Below, in pieces: positions 45,474 through 55,241 of a stretch of DNA of 64,000 nt (position 1 is the first letter of the stretch; every line of letters starts with the position of its first letter). Under the pieces are notes generated by a model. That model had not been told where the DNA came from, did not search any database, and saw only the letters and a list, made by a program, of their open reading frames with translations. Source of the DNA: Maribacter sp. 1_MG-2023 (lineage in GTDB: Bacteria; Bacteroidota; Bacteroidia; Flavobacteriales; Flavobacteriaceae); contig NZ_JAUOPN010000006.1 in the NCBI RefSeq assembly GCF_030547005.1, positions 124,001-188,000 on the forward strand. The letters run 5' to 3'. A program made the position numbers and the translations under genes.

Positions 45474-46592
45474 ATGATCACACTACATGAAGCTAAAACA
45501 AAACAAGACTTAAAACGCTTTGTAACCTTTCCGTTTTCGCTATATAAAAACAATACCTATTGGGTACCACCAATTATTAATGATGAGCTGGAAAGCTTTG
45601 ATAAAGATAAAAATCCGGTTTTCAAAGATGCAGAAGCATGGTTTTTTCTTGCAAAGGACGGAGATAAAATTGTAGGTCGTGTAGCTGCAGTGATCAATCA
45701 CCTAGAAATCAATCAACAAAACGTAAAGAAAATGCGTTTTGGATGGTTCGATTTTATTGATGACCCAGAAGTTTCAAAAGCACTTTTAGATAAAGTTGCG
45801 GAAATAGGAAATGAACACAACCTAGAATACATGGAAGGCCCTGTTGGATTTTCAAATCTAGATAAGGTTGGAGTTCTAGTAGAAGGTTTTGACCATATTG
45901 GCACCATGATTACTTGGTACAACCATTCTTACTATCAAAGTCATTACGAAAATTTAGGCTTTGTAAAAGAAAAGGAATACATGGAAAATAAGTTTCCCGC
46001 TAAAAATGCAGATCCGGCTTTGTTTACCAGACTGAATGACTTAGTAAAAAAACGCTACGGATTAAAAGAAGTAAATTTTACCAAGACAAAAGAGGTGATG
46101 CCTATGGCAGACGAAATGTTCGACCTCTTTAATGCAACGTACGCCAACCTTTCTTCATTTGTACCAATTACAGAAATACAGAAAGCATACTTCAAGAAAA
46201 AATACATCAGCTTTATAAATCCTGAATATATAAAATTTGTTAAAGATAAAGATGATAAATTAATTGCCTTTGCGATTGTAATGCCATCATTTTCAGAAGC
46301 ACTACAAAAAGCGAAGGGAAAGTTATTTCCGTTTGGCTTAATCCACTTATTAAAGGCTAAGAAGAATAGTAAAGATGTTATTTTCTATTTGATAGGCATA
46401 GATCCCGAATATCAAAACAAAGGAGTAACAGCTGTTATATTCAACGAATATCACAAAACATTTAATGAGAAAGGTATTGATATGTGCTACAGAACTCCCG
46501 AATTGGAAGAAAACTTGGCTATCAAGCAAATGTGGAAACATTTTGACCCTAAAATCTATAAGCGCAGAAGAACGTATAGAAAATCACTCTAA
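45474..46592 (+). CDS. GNAT-like acyltransferase domain protein (372 residues)
   Basis: Two halves with N-acetyltransferase character: KDGDKIVGRVAAVINHLEI and, later, IGIDPEYQNKGVTAVIFNEY, which is the acetyl-CoA-binding Q/RxxGxx-type loop. The start TKQDLKRFVTFPFSLYKNNT (20 residues) and MEGPVGFSNLDKVGVLVEGF are strongly conserved in a widespread family sometimes misnamed GTP cyclohydrolase. Substrate unknown. Cytoplasmic, monocistronic, with a terminator after it. Confidence 0.75.
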   Translation: MITLHEAKTKQDLKRFVTFPFSLYKNNTYWVPPIINDELESFDKDKNPVFKDAEAWFFLAKDGDKIVGRVAAVINHLEINQQNVKKMRFGWFDFIDDPEVSKALLDKVAEIGNEHNLEYMEGPVGFSNLDKVGVLVEGFDHIGTMITWYNHSYYQSHYENLGFVKEKEYMENKFPAKNADPALFTRLNDLVKKRYGLKEVNFTKTKEVMPMADEMFDLFNATYANLSSFVPITEIQKAYFKKKYISFINPEYIKFVKDKDDKLIAFAIVMPSFSEALQKAKGKLFPFGLIHLLKAKKNSKDVIFYLIGIDPEYQNKGVTAVIFNEYHKTFNEKGIDMCYRTPELEENLAIKQMWKHFDPKIYKRRRTYRKSL

Positions 46593-46607
46593 AAAAAAGA
46601 CGAAAGC

Positions 46608-46642
46608 AAAAAGCCCGAAATCAAATGATTTCGGGCTTTTTA
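46608..46642. terminator. Bidirectional terminator
   Basis: AAAAAGCCCGAAATC / GATTTCGGGCTTTTT with a short AAAT loop, between convergent genes. Confidence 0.88.
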
Positions 46643-46660
46643 ATATACTTTAATGAGATA

Positions 46661-47920
46661 TTATTCTCCCATTGCTGCAGCTACAGCTGCTGATAATCTT
46701 TTGTAAGTACCATTTTGCAAACGCTCACGTATTGCAGAGAAAGCTGTTAAAGTCTCCTCTACATCTTGCAATGTATGTGTAGCAGTAGGTATTAAACGTA
46801 AAAGAATTAATCCCTTAGGTATTACCGGGTACACAACGATAGAACAGAAAATTCCGTGATTTTCACGTAAATCTTTAACTAAAGCCATTGCCTCAGGAAT
46901 ACTACCGTTAAGGTATACTGGTGTTACACAACTTGTTGTTGTACCAATATCGAATCCTTTTTCTTTTAATCCGTTTTGCAATGCATTTGTATTCTCCCAA
47001 AGTTTAGCTTTAAGCTCTGGTTGCGTACGTAACATATCTAAACGTTTCAATGCTCCTTTTACATAAACCATTGGTAATGATTTAGCGAACATTTGAGAAC
47101 GTAGGTTGTATTTTAAATAATCTATAATTTCTTGATCAGCAGCAACAAATGCACCAATACTAGCCATAGACTTAGCGAAAGTAGCCAAATAAACATCTAT
47201 ACCGTCTTGTACACCTTGTTCTTGACCTGCTCCTGCACCAGTTTCACCTAAAGTACCAAAACCGTGAGCATCATCAACTAAAAGTCTGAAGTTGAATTTT
47301 TCTTTTAGAGCAACGATTTCTTTTAAGATACCTTGCTCACCACGCATACCAAATACACCTTCAGAGATAACTAAGATACCTCCACCAGTCTGCTCAGCTA
47401 ATTTAGTAGCGCGCTCTAAGTTCTTTTGTAAACTTTCTGGATTATTATGCACAAACGTAAATCGCTTACCCATATGTAAACGCACACCATCAATAATACA
47501 AGCGTGGCAATCTACATCGTAAACTATAATATCGTCTTTAGTAACAAGAGCGTCAATTACAGACATAAAACCTTGGTAACCAAAATTTAGTAAGTAAGAA
47601 GCTTCCTTTTGTACGAAAGCAGCACATTCTTGCTCTAGTTGCTCATGAAACTCAGTATGACCACTCATCATTCTTGCTCCCATTGGGTATGCAGAACCAT
47701 ATTCAGCTGCAGCCTCACCATCAACCTTCTTTATCTCTGGAAGATTTGCTAAACCTAAATAGTCATTTATACTCCAGGTGATAACATCTTTCCCCTGAAA
47801 TTTCATTCTATTAGAAATAGGACCTTCCAACTTAGGGAACACAAAGTATCCCTCCGCTTGTGAAGCCCATTTACCTAAAGGGCCTTTATTCGCTAAAATT
47901 CTATCAAATAAGTCTTTCAT
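46661..47920 (-). CDS. Alpha-oxoamine synthase, likely cysteate C-fatty acyltransferase (capnine synthesis)
   Basis: 419 residues. PLP enzyme with Schiff-base Lys250 in TFAKSMASIGAF, LVDDAHGFGTLGETGAG and GSAYPMGARMMSGHTEFHEQ, the alpha-oxoamine synthase pattern that covers serine palmitoyltransferase, glycine C-acetyltransferase, and cysteate acyltransferase. The upstream neighbour is a CysK-like enzyme of the type that makes cysteate. Since flavobacteria make sulfonolipids (capnine) needed for gliding, cysteate plus acyl thioester to 3-dehydrocapnine is the favoured reaction. Serine palmitoyltransferase cannot be excluded. Confidence 0.75.
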   Translation of the reverse strand: MKDLFDRILANKGPLGKWASQAEGYFVFPKLEGPISNRMKFQGKDVITWSINDYLGLANLPEIKKVDGEAAAEYGSAYPMGARMMSGHTEFHEQLEQECAAFVQKEASYLLNFGYQGFMSVIDALVTKDDIIVYDVDCHACIIDGVRLHMGKRFTFVHNNPESLQKNLERATKLAEQTGGGILVISEGVFGMRGEQGILKEIVALKEKFNFRLLVDDAHGFGTLGETGAGAGQEQGVQDGIDVYLATFAKSMASIGAFVAADQEIIDYLKYNLRSQMFAKSLPMVYVKGALKRLDMLRTQPELKAKLWENTNALQNGLKEKGFDIGTTTSCVTPVYLNGSIPEAMALVKDLRENHGIFCSIVVYPVIPKGLILLRLIPTATHTLQDVEETLTAFSAIRERLQNGTYKRLSAAVAAAMGE

Positions 47921-47988
47921 TGTTTAATTTGGATCTGTCTGCAAAAGTAAATAATTTTGATAAAAATTCATAAATTATTTATAATGCA

Positions 47989-48015
47989 AAAAAGTGGGCT
48001 ATAAACCCACTTTTT
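47989..48015 (-). terminator. Terminator between the CysK-like and oxoamine synthase genes
   Basis: AAAAAGTGGG / CCCACTTTTT with a 7-base loop, T run on the minus strand. It lies in the 119-bp gap after the CysK-like gene, so the two genes are not a simple uninterrupted operon. Confidence 0.8.
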
Positions 48016-48039
48016 ATTTAATACTCTATTGTATAAAAT

Positions 48040-49080
48040 TTACTTTATATATTGAATCTCTTGTGCCTCTTCAACTGTTTCAGTATTCAAGAATCCTTGA
48101 TCTTCCATCCACTGATCACTATATATTTTACTCATATAGCGAGAACCATGATCAGGAAAAATACAAACTACGTTGCTATTTTCGTCAAATGTATTTAGTT
48201 CATCAAGTTGCTTAATAGCTTGCATTACCGCACCGCTAGTATACCCTACAAAAATACCTTCTGTTCTAGAAATTTCTCTAGCCGTATGTGCACTTTCAGC
48301 ATCGGTTACTTTAATAAATTCATCTATAGCAGTAAAATCTGTAGCACCAGGAATAAGATTTTTACCCAAACCTTCTATTCTATACGGATAGATTTCGTTA
48401 GTATCTAATTTACCTGTTTCGTGATATTTCTTTAATACAGAACCAAAAGCATCAACACCTATAACTTTGATATTCGGATTTTGTTCTTTTAAGAAACGAG
48501 CTGTACCAGAAATAGTACCACCTGTACCGCTACACGCAATAAGGTGCGTTATTTGTCCGCCAGTTTGTTCCCAAATCTCAGGACCAGTAGATTTATAATG
48601 CGCTTCCATATTCAGCTTATTGAAATACTGATTAATATATATGGAACCTTTAGTTTCTTTGTGTAATCTTTTAGCCACTTCGTAGTACGACCTTGGATCA
48701 TCCGCACTAACGTGCGCTGGACATACATATACCTTTGCTCCCATAGAGCGAAGCATATCTATTTTATCTGGAGATGATTTAGAACTAACCGCTAGTATAC
48801 AATCGTACCCTTTAATGATACTTGCCATTGCAATACTAAATCCTGTATTTCCTGAAGTTGTTTCTATTATTGTGCTGCCTTCGGTAAGTATACCTGCTTT
48901 CTCTGCCTGCTCAATAATATGAATCGCAATTCTATCTTTAGAAGAGTGTCCTGGATTGAATGCTTCTACCTTGGCGTAAAAATTACCAGTAAGGTTTTCT
49001 GCTATTCTATTTAATTTAACTAGTGGTGTATTACCTACTAGTTCTAAAATATTGTTGTAAGCCCTGATCTCATTTTTCAT
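48040..49080 (-). CDS. CysK/CBS-like PLP enzyme, possible cysteate synthase
   Basis: 346 residues. PLP lysine Lys48 in [12 protein letters not shown], the substrate loop [13 protein letters not shown], and the phosphate-binding [13 protein letters not shown]. The loop around the lysine (PGHSSKDR) and YGYTSGA-like [10 protein letters not shown] differ from ordinary cysteine synthase (PGGSVKDR). A homologous enzyme in Capnocytophaga is reported to make cysteate as the first step of capnine synthesis. With the oxoamine synthase next door that is the best guess. Cysteine synthase or cystathionine beta-synthase remain possible. Confidence 0.72.
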   Translation of the reverse strand: MKNEIRAYNNILELVGNTPLVKLNRIAENLTGNFYAKVEAFNPGHSSKDRIAIHIIEQAEKAGILTEGSTIIETTSGNTGFSIAMASIIKGYDCILAVSSKSSPDKIDMLRSMGAKVYVCPAHVSADDPRSYYEVAKRLHKETKGSIYINQYFNKLNMEAHYKSTGPEIWEQTGGQITHLIACSGTGGTISGTARFLKEQNPNIKVIGVDAFGSVLKKYHETGKLDTNEIYPYRIEGLGKNLIPGATDFTAIDEFIKVTDAESAHTAREISRTEGIFVGYTSGAVMQAIKQLDELNTFDENSNVVCIFPDHGSRYMSKIYSDQWMEDQGFLNTETVEEAQEIQYIK

Positions 49081-49159
49081 AAGGGGGATATCAATGTTTA
49101 ATTATTATATGAACGAAATTTGTTAAAATTTCTGATGCAAATTTACTGATTTTTTTCCA

Positions 49160-51217
49160 CTATGCGATTTTTCCTTCTAAATCTAAAAGAAATGCATATT
49201 CCTTAGCCACCTCACGTAAAGACTCAAACCTTCCTGAAGCACCGCCATGACCTGCTTCCATGTTGGTATTCATTAACAATATACGGTTATCAGTTTTTAA
49301 CTCTCTTAGCTTAGCAACCCATTTTGCAGGTTCAAAATACTGAACTTGAGAATCGTGTAACCCTGTTGTCACCAACATATTCGGGTATTCTTGAGCAATA
49401 ACGTTATCATAAGGAGAATACGATTTCATATAATCGTAATAGTCCTTTTCGTTCGGGTTACCCCATTCATCATATTCGCCCGTAGTAAGTGGTATAGAAT
49501 CATCTAACATTGTTGTTACAACATCTACAAAAGGTACTGCAGCTATTACCCCGTTATAAATATCTGGTTGCATATTTATAATCGCCCCCATCAACAAGCC
49601 ACCTGCCGAACCACCCATGGCATATAAATGACTGGCACTTGTCATTTTTTGTGCAATTAAAAATTTAGAACAATCGATAAAATCCGTGAACGTGTTTTTC
49701 TTTTTCAACAACTTCCCAGTCTCGTACCATCTGCGCCCTAAGTATTCCCCTCCTCTAATATGAGCAATGGCAAATACAAATCCGCGATCTAGCAAGCTCA
49801 ACCTAACGGTAGAAAAATAGGGGTCAATTGTTGAGCCGTATGATCCATATGCATATTGCAAAATGGGTGTATTTTCAGTTAAGACAGTATCTTTTCTATA
49901 CACAAGAGACATTGGCACTTTTACACCATCTCTTGCGGTAGCCCATCTACGTTCTTCTTTATAATTGTCTTTATCAAATAGACCACCAAGTACCTCTTGT
50001 TCTTTTTTGATTTCCTTCGCCTTAGTTCTCATATTAAAATCAATAACAGAACTAGGTGTTGACATAGAGTTATAAGAATACCTCAAAATCTCAGTATCAA
50101 AATCAGGATTACTACCTACATAAGCTGTGTATGTTTCGCTTTTAAAAGGCAAAAAGTACTCTCCGCTACCATCCCAACGAATAATTCTAATTTTATTAAG
50201 TCCGTTCTCACGTTCAGAAAGCACATAGTATTCTTTAAAAATATCGATATCCTCTAAGAGCACCTCTTCACGATGGGCAATAAATTCTTGCCAATGCTCA
50301 GAAGAAGTTTCCTCTTCAGAAGTACGCATTAGCTTAAAATTCTCTGCTTTATCCTTATTCGTTAAAATATAGAAGCTATCCTCATAATGAAAAATAGTAT
50401 ATTCTAACCCTCTTTCTCTAGGCGAGAATACTTCAAACTCCCCATCAGGATTATCCGTAGAAAGAATTTGAAATTCAGAAGTTAGCGTACTAAATGAGCC
50501 TATTACCAAATACTTTTTAGACTTGGTTCGGTATACGAATGTGCTAAACGTATCATCTTTTTCGTGAAAGATCAATACATCTTCAGACGTCGGTGTACCT
50601 AATTTATGCTTGTAAATTTTATCTGAACGCAGCGTTACAGGGTCTTTGCGCGTATAAAACAGCGTTTGGTTATCATTTGCCCAAACACCACCACCTGTTG
50701 TATTCTCTATTTTATCATCTAAAATCAGGCCTGTTTCAAGATTTTTTATTTGAAGTGTATATTGCCTTCTAGATACCGTATCTACCCCAAAGGCAGCCAA
50801 CTTGTTATTTGGACTAATAGCTATACCGCCAAGACTAAAGTAGTCATGACCTTTAGCCATATCATTACAATTGAATATAATTTCTTCAGTAGCTTCTAAA
50901 TTTTGCTTAAATCTAGAATACAAAGGGTACTCCCCTCCTATTATGTAACGGGTACTGTACCAATAACCATTTAGCTTATAAGGCACCGAAGAATCGTCTT
51001 CTTTAATTCTACCCTTCATTTCTTGAAATAGAGACTCTTGAAAATCTTTGGTATGCTTTGTTAAAGAATCGTAATACGTATTTTCTGCCTCTAAATATGA
51101 AATAACATCTTTATTCTCCTTATCATTTAGCCAATAATAATTATCTAAACGAACATCATCATGTTTAACTAATTCTTTGGAAATTTTTTTCGCCTTTGGC
51201 GGATGCTTAAGAGCCAT
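49160..51217 (-). CDS. Oligopeptidase B-type S9 family peptidase
   Basis: 685 residues, the usual length. N-terminal beta-propeller (YYWLNDKENKDVISYLEAEN at the start) and C-terminal alpha/beta hydrolase domain with HIRGGEYLGRRWYETGK, catalytic Ser537 in AMGGSAGG, acid Asp in TGLHDSQVQYF and His in MEAGHGGASG. No signal peptide, so cytoplasmic. It cleaves short peptides after basic residues in characterised homologues. Divergent from the YbaB gene. Confidence 0.92.
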   Translation of the reverse strand: MALKHPPKAKKISKELVKHDDVRLDNYYWLNDKENKDVISYLEAENTYYDSLTKHTKDFQESLFQEMKGRIKEDDSSVPYKLNGYWYSTRYIIGGEYPLYSRFKQNLEATEEIIFNCNDMAKGHDYFSLGGIAISPNNKLAAFGVDTVSRRQYTLQIKNLETGLILDDKIENTTGGGVWANDNQTLFYTRKDPVTLRSDKIYKHKLGTPTSEDVLIFHEKDDTFSTFVYRTKSKKYLVIGSFSTLTSEFQILSTDNPDGEFEVFSPRERGLEYTIFHYEDSFYILTNKDKAENFKLMRTSEEETSSEHWQEFIAHREEVLLEDIDIFKEYYVLSERENGLNKIRIIRWDGSGEYFLPFKSETYTAYVGSNPDFDTEILRYSYNSMSTPSSVIDFNMRTKAKEIKKEQEVLGGLFDKDNYKEERRWATARDGVKVPMSLVYRKDTVLTENTPILQYAYGSYGSTIDPYFSTVRLSLLDRGFVFAIAHIRGGEYLGRRWYETGKLLKKKNTFTDFIDCSKFLIAQKMTSASHLYAMGGSAGGLLMGAIINMQPDIYNGVIAAVPFVDVVTTMLDDSIPLTTGEYDEWGNPNEKDYYDYMKSYSPYDNVIAQEYPNMLVTTGLHDSQVQYFEPAKWVAKLRELKTDNRILLMNTNMEAGHGGASGRFESLREVAKEYAFLLDLEGKIA

Positions 51218-51343
51218 ATGAACTTCTTTATAAAATAAGATGGCAAAAATAAGACTAATTCATAGACCCCCGTTTTATTAGCTTGAAAAACTGAAATACT
51301 CCTATTTTTAGTACTTTTACAACCTAAATCTAAAAATGATATT

Positions 51344-51670
51344 ATGTTTGGAGATATGATGGGTATGATGGGAAAACTTAAAGAGACCCAAAAAAAAGTA
51401 GAAGAAACTAAAAAAAGATTAGACACCGTAACATTAGAAGAAAAGTCCAATGACGGTACCATATCAGTTACCATAACTGCAAACCGAGAAATTAAGAAAA
51501 TCGTAATAGATGACAGTCTTTTGCAAGATAAAGAGCAATTAGAAGATTATTTAATACTAACTTTAAACAAGGCTATAAAAAATGCAACTAACGTTAACGA
51601 AACCGAATTAGCAGCTGTTGCTAAGGACGGAATGCCCAATATTCCTGGCATGGATTCGTTATTTAAGTAA
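51344..51670 (+). CDS. YbaB/EbfC-family nucleoid-associated protein
   Basis: 108 residues. The N-terminal helix [20 protein letters not shown] and the [20 protein letters not shown] core are the family pattern; the usual Met-rich start MFGDMMGMM is present. It binds DNA as a dimer. The usual dnaX/recR neighbours are absent here. Confidence 0.9.
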   Translation: MFGDMMGMMGKLKETQKKVEETKKRLDTVTLEEKSNDGTISVTITANREIKKIVIDDSLLQDKEQLEDYLILTLNKAIKNATNVNETELAAVAKDGMPNIPGMDSLFK

Positions 51671-51711
51671 GATTGGCAAGTTATTTGTAGTTAACCTTTT
51701 AAATATTAATT

Positions 51712-52164
51712 ATGAAGTATATAATATTATTATTCATGATTCCACTAGTGGCTTCTGCACAAGCAGATTTTAATAGTGTAGATGATTCTAAATGGCTTAC
51801 CAATTATGATTCTGCTATTTCAAAAGCGAAAAAGCAACATAAAAATGTACTAGTATATTTTACAGGTAGCGACTGGTGTCCGCCTTGTAAAATGTTAAAG
51901 ACCGATTTATTCGATACTAACGAGTTTCAAGAATTATCAAGCAATTATATACTTCTATATATAGATGTACCTAGAAACAGAGATTTAATTTCAGAGAAGC
52001 AAATGGTTCATAACAAAGAATTGTTGACGAAACTGAATAAGAAGAAGGTATTTCCGATGTTTAAGGTAATAGATTCTAAAGGAAATGAATTAGATAAATT
52101 ATCTGGCTACAGCATGAACGGTGTTATAGATTCTCATCTTAAACTTTTAGAAAAGAATAAGTAA
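51712..52164 (+). CDS. Secreted thioredoxin-like protein with CPPC active site
   Basis: 150 residues. The signal peptide ends near ASAQA. The thioredoxin fold carries TGSDWCPPCKMLKTDLF with the Cys-Pro-Pro-Cys pair, cis-Pro in KKVFPMFKVID, typical of periplasmic thioredoxin-like (DsbD-gamma-type) reductases. Likely keeps periplasmic thiols reduced; partner unknown. A terminator ends it. Confidence 0.88.
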   Translation: MKYIILLFMIPLVASAQADFNSVDDSKWLTNYDSAISKAKKQHKNVLVYFTGSDWCPPCKMLKTDLFDTNEFQELSSNYILLYIDVPRNRDLISEKQMVHNKELLTKLNKKKVFPMFKVIDSKGNELDKLSGYSMNGVIDSHLKLLEKNK

Positions 52165-52185
52165 TAAAAATAATTACCAATATAT

Positions 52186-52216
52186 AAAAAGGGCTTACAT
52201 CATGTAAGCCCTTTTT
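52186..52216 (+). terminator. Terminator of the thioredoxin-like gene
   Basis: AAAAAGGGCTTACAT / ATGTAAGCCCTTTTT, one-base centre, followed by ATTTTT. Its 13-base arms are identical to those of the terminator at 52552-52582. Confidence 0.88.
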
Positions 52217-52551
52217 ATTTTTATATACCTCTGTAAACAAGATTTAAAATAAAGCTTTGACAAATATTCAATTCTCTTTACCATAATAACATAGATAACC
52301 TCAACGCTTACAACTTCATTATAAAGCTTAAACTCACCTCCTATATCTTATATCTATAGTCTAATAACAATATATCCAACTACATATCTTGCTAACTAAA
52401 CCAAATCTTCGTACTAAAGCCTTAATACCATTATTATTAACCATGAAGCTATTTACGAAGAATCTTTATGACCATAACCTATTGTGTATAGATTACAATA
52501 GACCGTAAGTAAAAAGCATTGTACATAAAGAATGGCAACTTTAACGCATAA
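52217..52551. other. Intergenic stretch between two terminators, no gene seen
   Basis: AT-rich; longest ATG frame is 21 codons near 52443. Nothing structural stands out other than the two flanking terminators. Confidence 0.6.
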
Positions 52552-52582
52552 AAAAAGGGCTTACTTTATGTAAGCCCTTTTT
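52552..52582 (-). terminator. Terminator of the OmpA-family gene
   Basis: AAAAAGGGCTTAC / GTAAGCCCTTTTT with loop TTTAT; it lies 18 bp after the stop on the minus strand. Confidence 0.88.
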
Positions 52583-52600
52583 CAATGAATAACTTAATTA

Positions 52601-53701
52601 CTAGTTATTAATTAATCTAAATTGAGTTCTTCTGTTTGCAGCGTGCTCTCTTGCAGTACAAGAAACACCGTCACTACATCTGTTTAATAATTTAGTTTCA
52701 CCGTAACCGTTAGCTACTAAAAGGCTAGAGTTAACACCTTTTGAGATTAAGTAATCTGCAACCGCCTTAGCTCTTCTTTCAGAAAGGTTTTGGTTAGAAG
52801 CTGCACCACCTTGAGAATCTGTATGAGAAGCTAATTCAACTTTAACACCAGGGTTTTGAGCTAATACAGGTAATAATCTGTTATCGATAATGCTTTTTGC
52901 CGCAGAAGTTAATGTAGCGCTACCAGAATCCCAGTTAATAGGTAATGCTTGGTACTCAACTAATGCACATTCTACTTCTTTCCATGTAGTTAAACCACCT
53001 TTTTCTTTTAAAACTTCTTTAGTAAGTGTAGTAGTTTTAGCAGGAACTATTTCTTCAACAGTGTAAGCATCTTTATCTAATACAGTTTTAGTAATTTCTC
53101 TGTATTCAGCAGGAATAATTTTCTCAACAACCGCTGCAGGAGAAATCAATACTGATTTAGTGTACGATCCATTTTTAGAACCTAATGGAGAACTCGTGGT
53201 AGATGCATCATTTGCAAGAACTTGAGTTGAAACAGTTTCAAATTGTGCAGGATACCCTTTATAACACCAGTATCTACAATCATCTGGATTACCAGACTCA
53301 CAATCAGGAGCGGCAACACCTAACTCCCATTGAGCATAAGCTGGCTTTATTTCTAATGTTTGTGTGCTAGGAGAAAAAGAAGCAGGGATCACCTGTAAAG
53401 AATTTCCACCTCCTTTAGATACGTACGTTACAGTTTCTGTTCCCCACTTAGCAGGAACTACTGTTAGTACTTTTTCTTCTTCTCTCACTAATACACGTTC
53501 TGTAATTGTCTTAAATGTAGCAGGAATCGTTTTTAAAATTTTGTACGACGGATTCGTTGTAACAGTAGTTGTTTCATTTACATAAACATCTGGAGTTGTA
53601 CAACGAACGTAACATTTACCAGGTTCTGGATTCGATGGCAAATCTTGTGCCATTGCAAAAGAAGCTGAAAATGCAACTGCTAGGAATAATACTTTTTTCA
53701 T
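52601..53701 (-). CDS. OmpA-family outer-membrane protein with N-terminal PA-repeats
   Basis: 366 residues. The signal peptide ends at FAMAQ. The C-terminal OmpA peptidoglycan-binding domain (about 255-364) has VKVELASHTDSQG and NQNLSERRAKAVADYLISKG. The N-terminal 200 residues contain repeats of the form (I/V)PAxFxTxTxxVLxxxE, for example IPATFKTITERVLVREEEK, YPAQFETVSTQVLAND and IPAEYREITKTVLDKDAYTV, plus six cysteines in pairs (CYVRC, CESGNPDDCRYWC). The repeated segment is probably an extended periplasmic or surface beta-structure. Function beyond anchoring unknown. Confidence 0.85.
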   Translation of the reverse strand: MKKVLFLAVAFSASFAMAQDLPSNPEPGKCYVRCTTPDVYVNETTTVTTNPSYKILKTIPATFKTITERVLVREEEKVLTVVPAKWGTETVTYVSKGGGNSLQVIPASFSPSTQTLEIKPAYAQWELGVAAPDCESGNPDDCRYWCYKGYPAQFETVSTQVLANDASTTSSPLGSKNGSYTKSVLISPAAVVEKIIPAEYREITKTVLDKDAYTVEEIVPAKTTTLTKEVLKEKGGLTTWKEVECALVEYQALPINWDSGSATLTSAAKSIIDNRLLPVLAQNPGVKVELASHTDSQGGAASNQNLSERRAKAVADYLISKGVNSSLLVANGYGETKLLNRCSDGVSCTAREHAANRRTQFRLINN

Positions 53702-53893
53702 TTTGATAAGGATTTTAATAGTTAATATTTGGCAATTTATGTTAATATTTTAACATTTGAATAAGAATTACCTTACTTTTTGTAATCTTTTTCTTAATCA
53801 AAAGTTAAACGGATTAACTTCTCAATAGTTTAGACACAGCATTATTTAAAAAGTCACTAAAAAGCAGAGAAAATATTATTTATCTTTAGTGAT

Positions 53894-54208
53894 ATGATTA
53901 AGATTGACAAAAAAGAAGATGGATTTTATCAGTTTATATTAAAGTCTGATAATGGTAACACATTATTAAAGAGTGTATCGTTTAATACTGAGAACGAAAT
54001 AGATAGCACCTTAAAGGATATTAAACTACTGAAGAACACCAATGGTAAATTGTTTGAACGCAAAACAAATACAGATGGTAAATTTTTAGTCGAATTAAAA
54101 AATTCTAAAGGAAAAATAATTGGCTCCAGCGGACTTTATTCCTCTGAAGCCGGTATGGAAAATGGCATTTTAAACATATCTAACAGCTTAGATATAGGTG
54201 TTAAATAA
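53894..54208 (+). CDS. YegP-like protein (DUF1508 domain repeat)
   Basis: 104 residues with two tandem copies of the short DUF1508 motif: FYQFILKSDNGNTLLKSVSF and GKFLVELKNSKGKIIGSSGL. Such proteins are small and cytoplasmic, of unknown function. The end overlaps the convergent threonine aldolase gene by 8 bp. Confidence 0.82.
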   Translation: MIKIDKKEDGFYQFILKSDNGNTLLKSVSFNTENEIDSTLKDIKLLKNTNGKLFERKTNTDGKFLVELKNSKGKIIGSSGLYSSEAGMENGILNISNSLDIGVK

Positions 54209-55223
54209 ATTTTAATTGATTTAATAATTCGTTATGCATGTCATCTGTATAATCTAAATGGGTAACCATTCTTAACTTTCCTTGCCCCATTCCTATAATC
54301 AAAATGTCTTTATCTTTTAAGGTATTTACAAATTGTTCACTGGTCATATAAGATTCATCTATTTCAAAAATGACAATATTGGTCTCTATAGGCTCTACCT
54401 TTTTTATAAAAGATTTTGAAACTAATGCCTTTCCAATTTCTTTTGCCTTCTTATGATCGTCTGCCAATCTATCGACATTATTATCTAAAGCATATATTGC
54501 TGCGGCAGCCAAAAAGCCAGACTGGCGCATACCACCACCAAAAATCTTACGAATACGTAGCGCTTTATCCATATGCTCTTTAGTTCCAATCAACAAAGAA
54601 CCTACCGGGCAACCCAAACCTTTGCTTAAACAAACACTAATAGTATCGAAAAGTTGACCATATTGCAATGCAGTCTCATTCTTTTCTACCATGGCATTCC
54701 ATAAACGGGCTCCGTCTAAGTGGTAACCTAATTTATGATCATCACAGACTTTTCTGATTTTCTGTAATTCTTGAAAATCCCAACAAGTACCACCTCCTTT
54801 ATTCGCAGTATTCTCTACACATACTAGAGAAGACAACGGACTATGATAAAAATCCGGAGGATTAATTGCAGCTTCTACCTGTGTAGCGGTCATTGTACCC
54901 CTTTCACCATCTACCAACCTACAAGAGACTCCGCTATTAAAACTTACTCCCCCACCCTCATAATTATAGATATGCGCATATTTATCACAAATCAATTGTT
55001 CACCAGGCTGCGTATGTAATTTAATTGCTGTCTGGTTGGTCATAGTACCACTAGGGAAAAACAACGCAGATTCCATTCCAAAAAGTTTAGCCGCTTTTTC
55101 TTCCAAAGCATTTACTGTGGGGTCTTCTTTAAATACATCGTCACCAACCGCTGCAGACATCATAGCATCTAACATGCCTGGCGTAGGCTTTGTTACCGTA
55201 TCACTGATAAGATTAATTAGCAT
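54201..55223 (-). CDS. Low-specificity L-threonine aldolase
   Basis: 340 residues, standard length. Fold type I PLP enzyme with Lys201 in VCLSKGLGCPVGS, the start ISDTVTKPTPGMLDAM and HLDGARLWNA. It cleaves L-threonine/allo-threonine to glycine and acetaldehyde. It starts 18 bp after the stop of the metalloprotease gene and may be cotranscribed. Confidence 0.92.
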   Translation of the reverse strand: MLINLISDTVTKPTPGMLDAMMSAAVGDDVFKEDPTVNALEEKAAKLFGMESALFFPSGTMTNQTAIKLHTQPGEQLICDKYAHIYNYEGGGVSFNSGVSCRLVDGERGTMTATQVEAAINPPDFYHSPLSSLVCVENTANKGGGTCWDFQELQKIRKVCDDHKLGYHLDGARLWNAMVEKNETALQYGQLFDTISVCLSKGLGCPVGSLLIGTKEHMDKALRIRKIFGGGMRQSGFLAAAAIYALDNNVDRLADDHKKAKEIGKALVSKSFIKKVEPIETNIVIFEIDESYMTSEQFVNTLKDKDILIIGMGQGKLRMVTHLDYTDDMHNELLNQLKFI

Positions 55224-55241
55224 AAAAACTGTAAAATTGAA

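Noticed and set aside
52443..52508. 21-codon ATG frame between the two terminators
   Set aside because: Too short, no homologue recognised and no support from neighbours.
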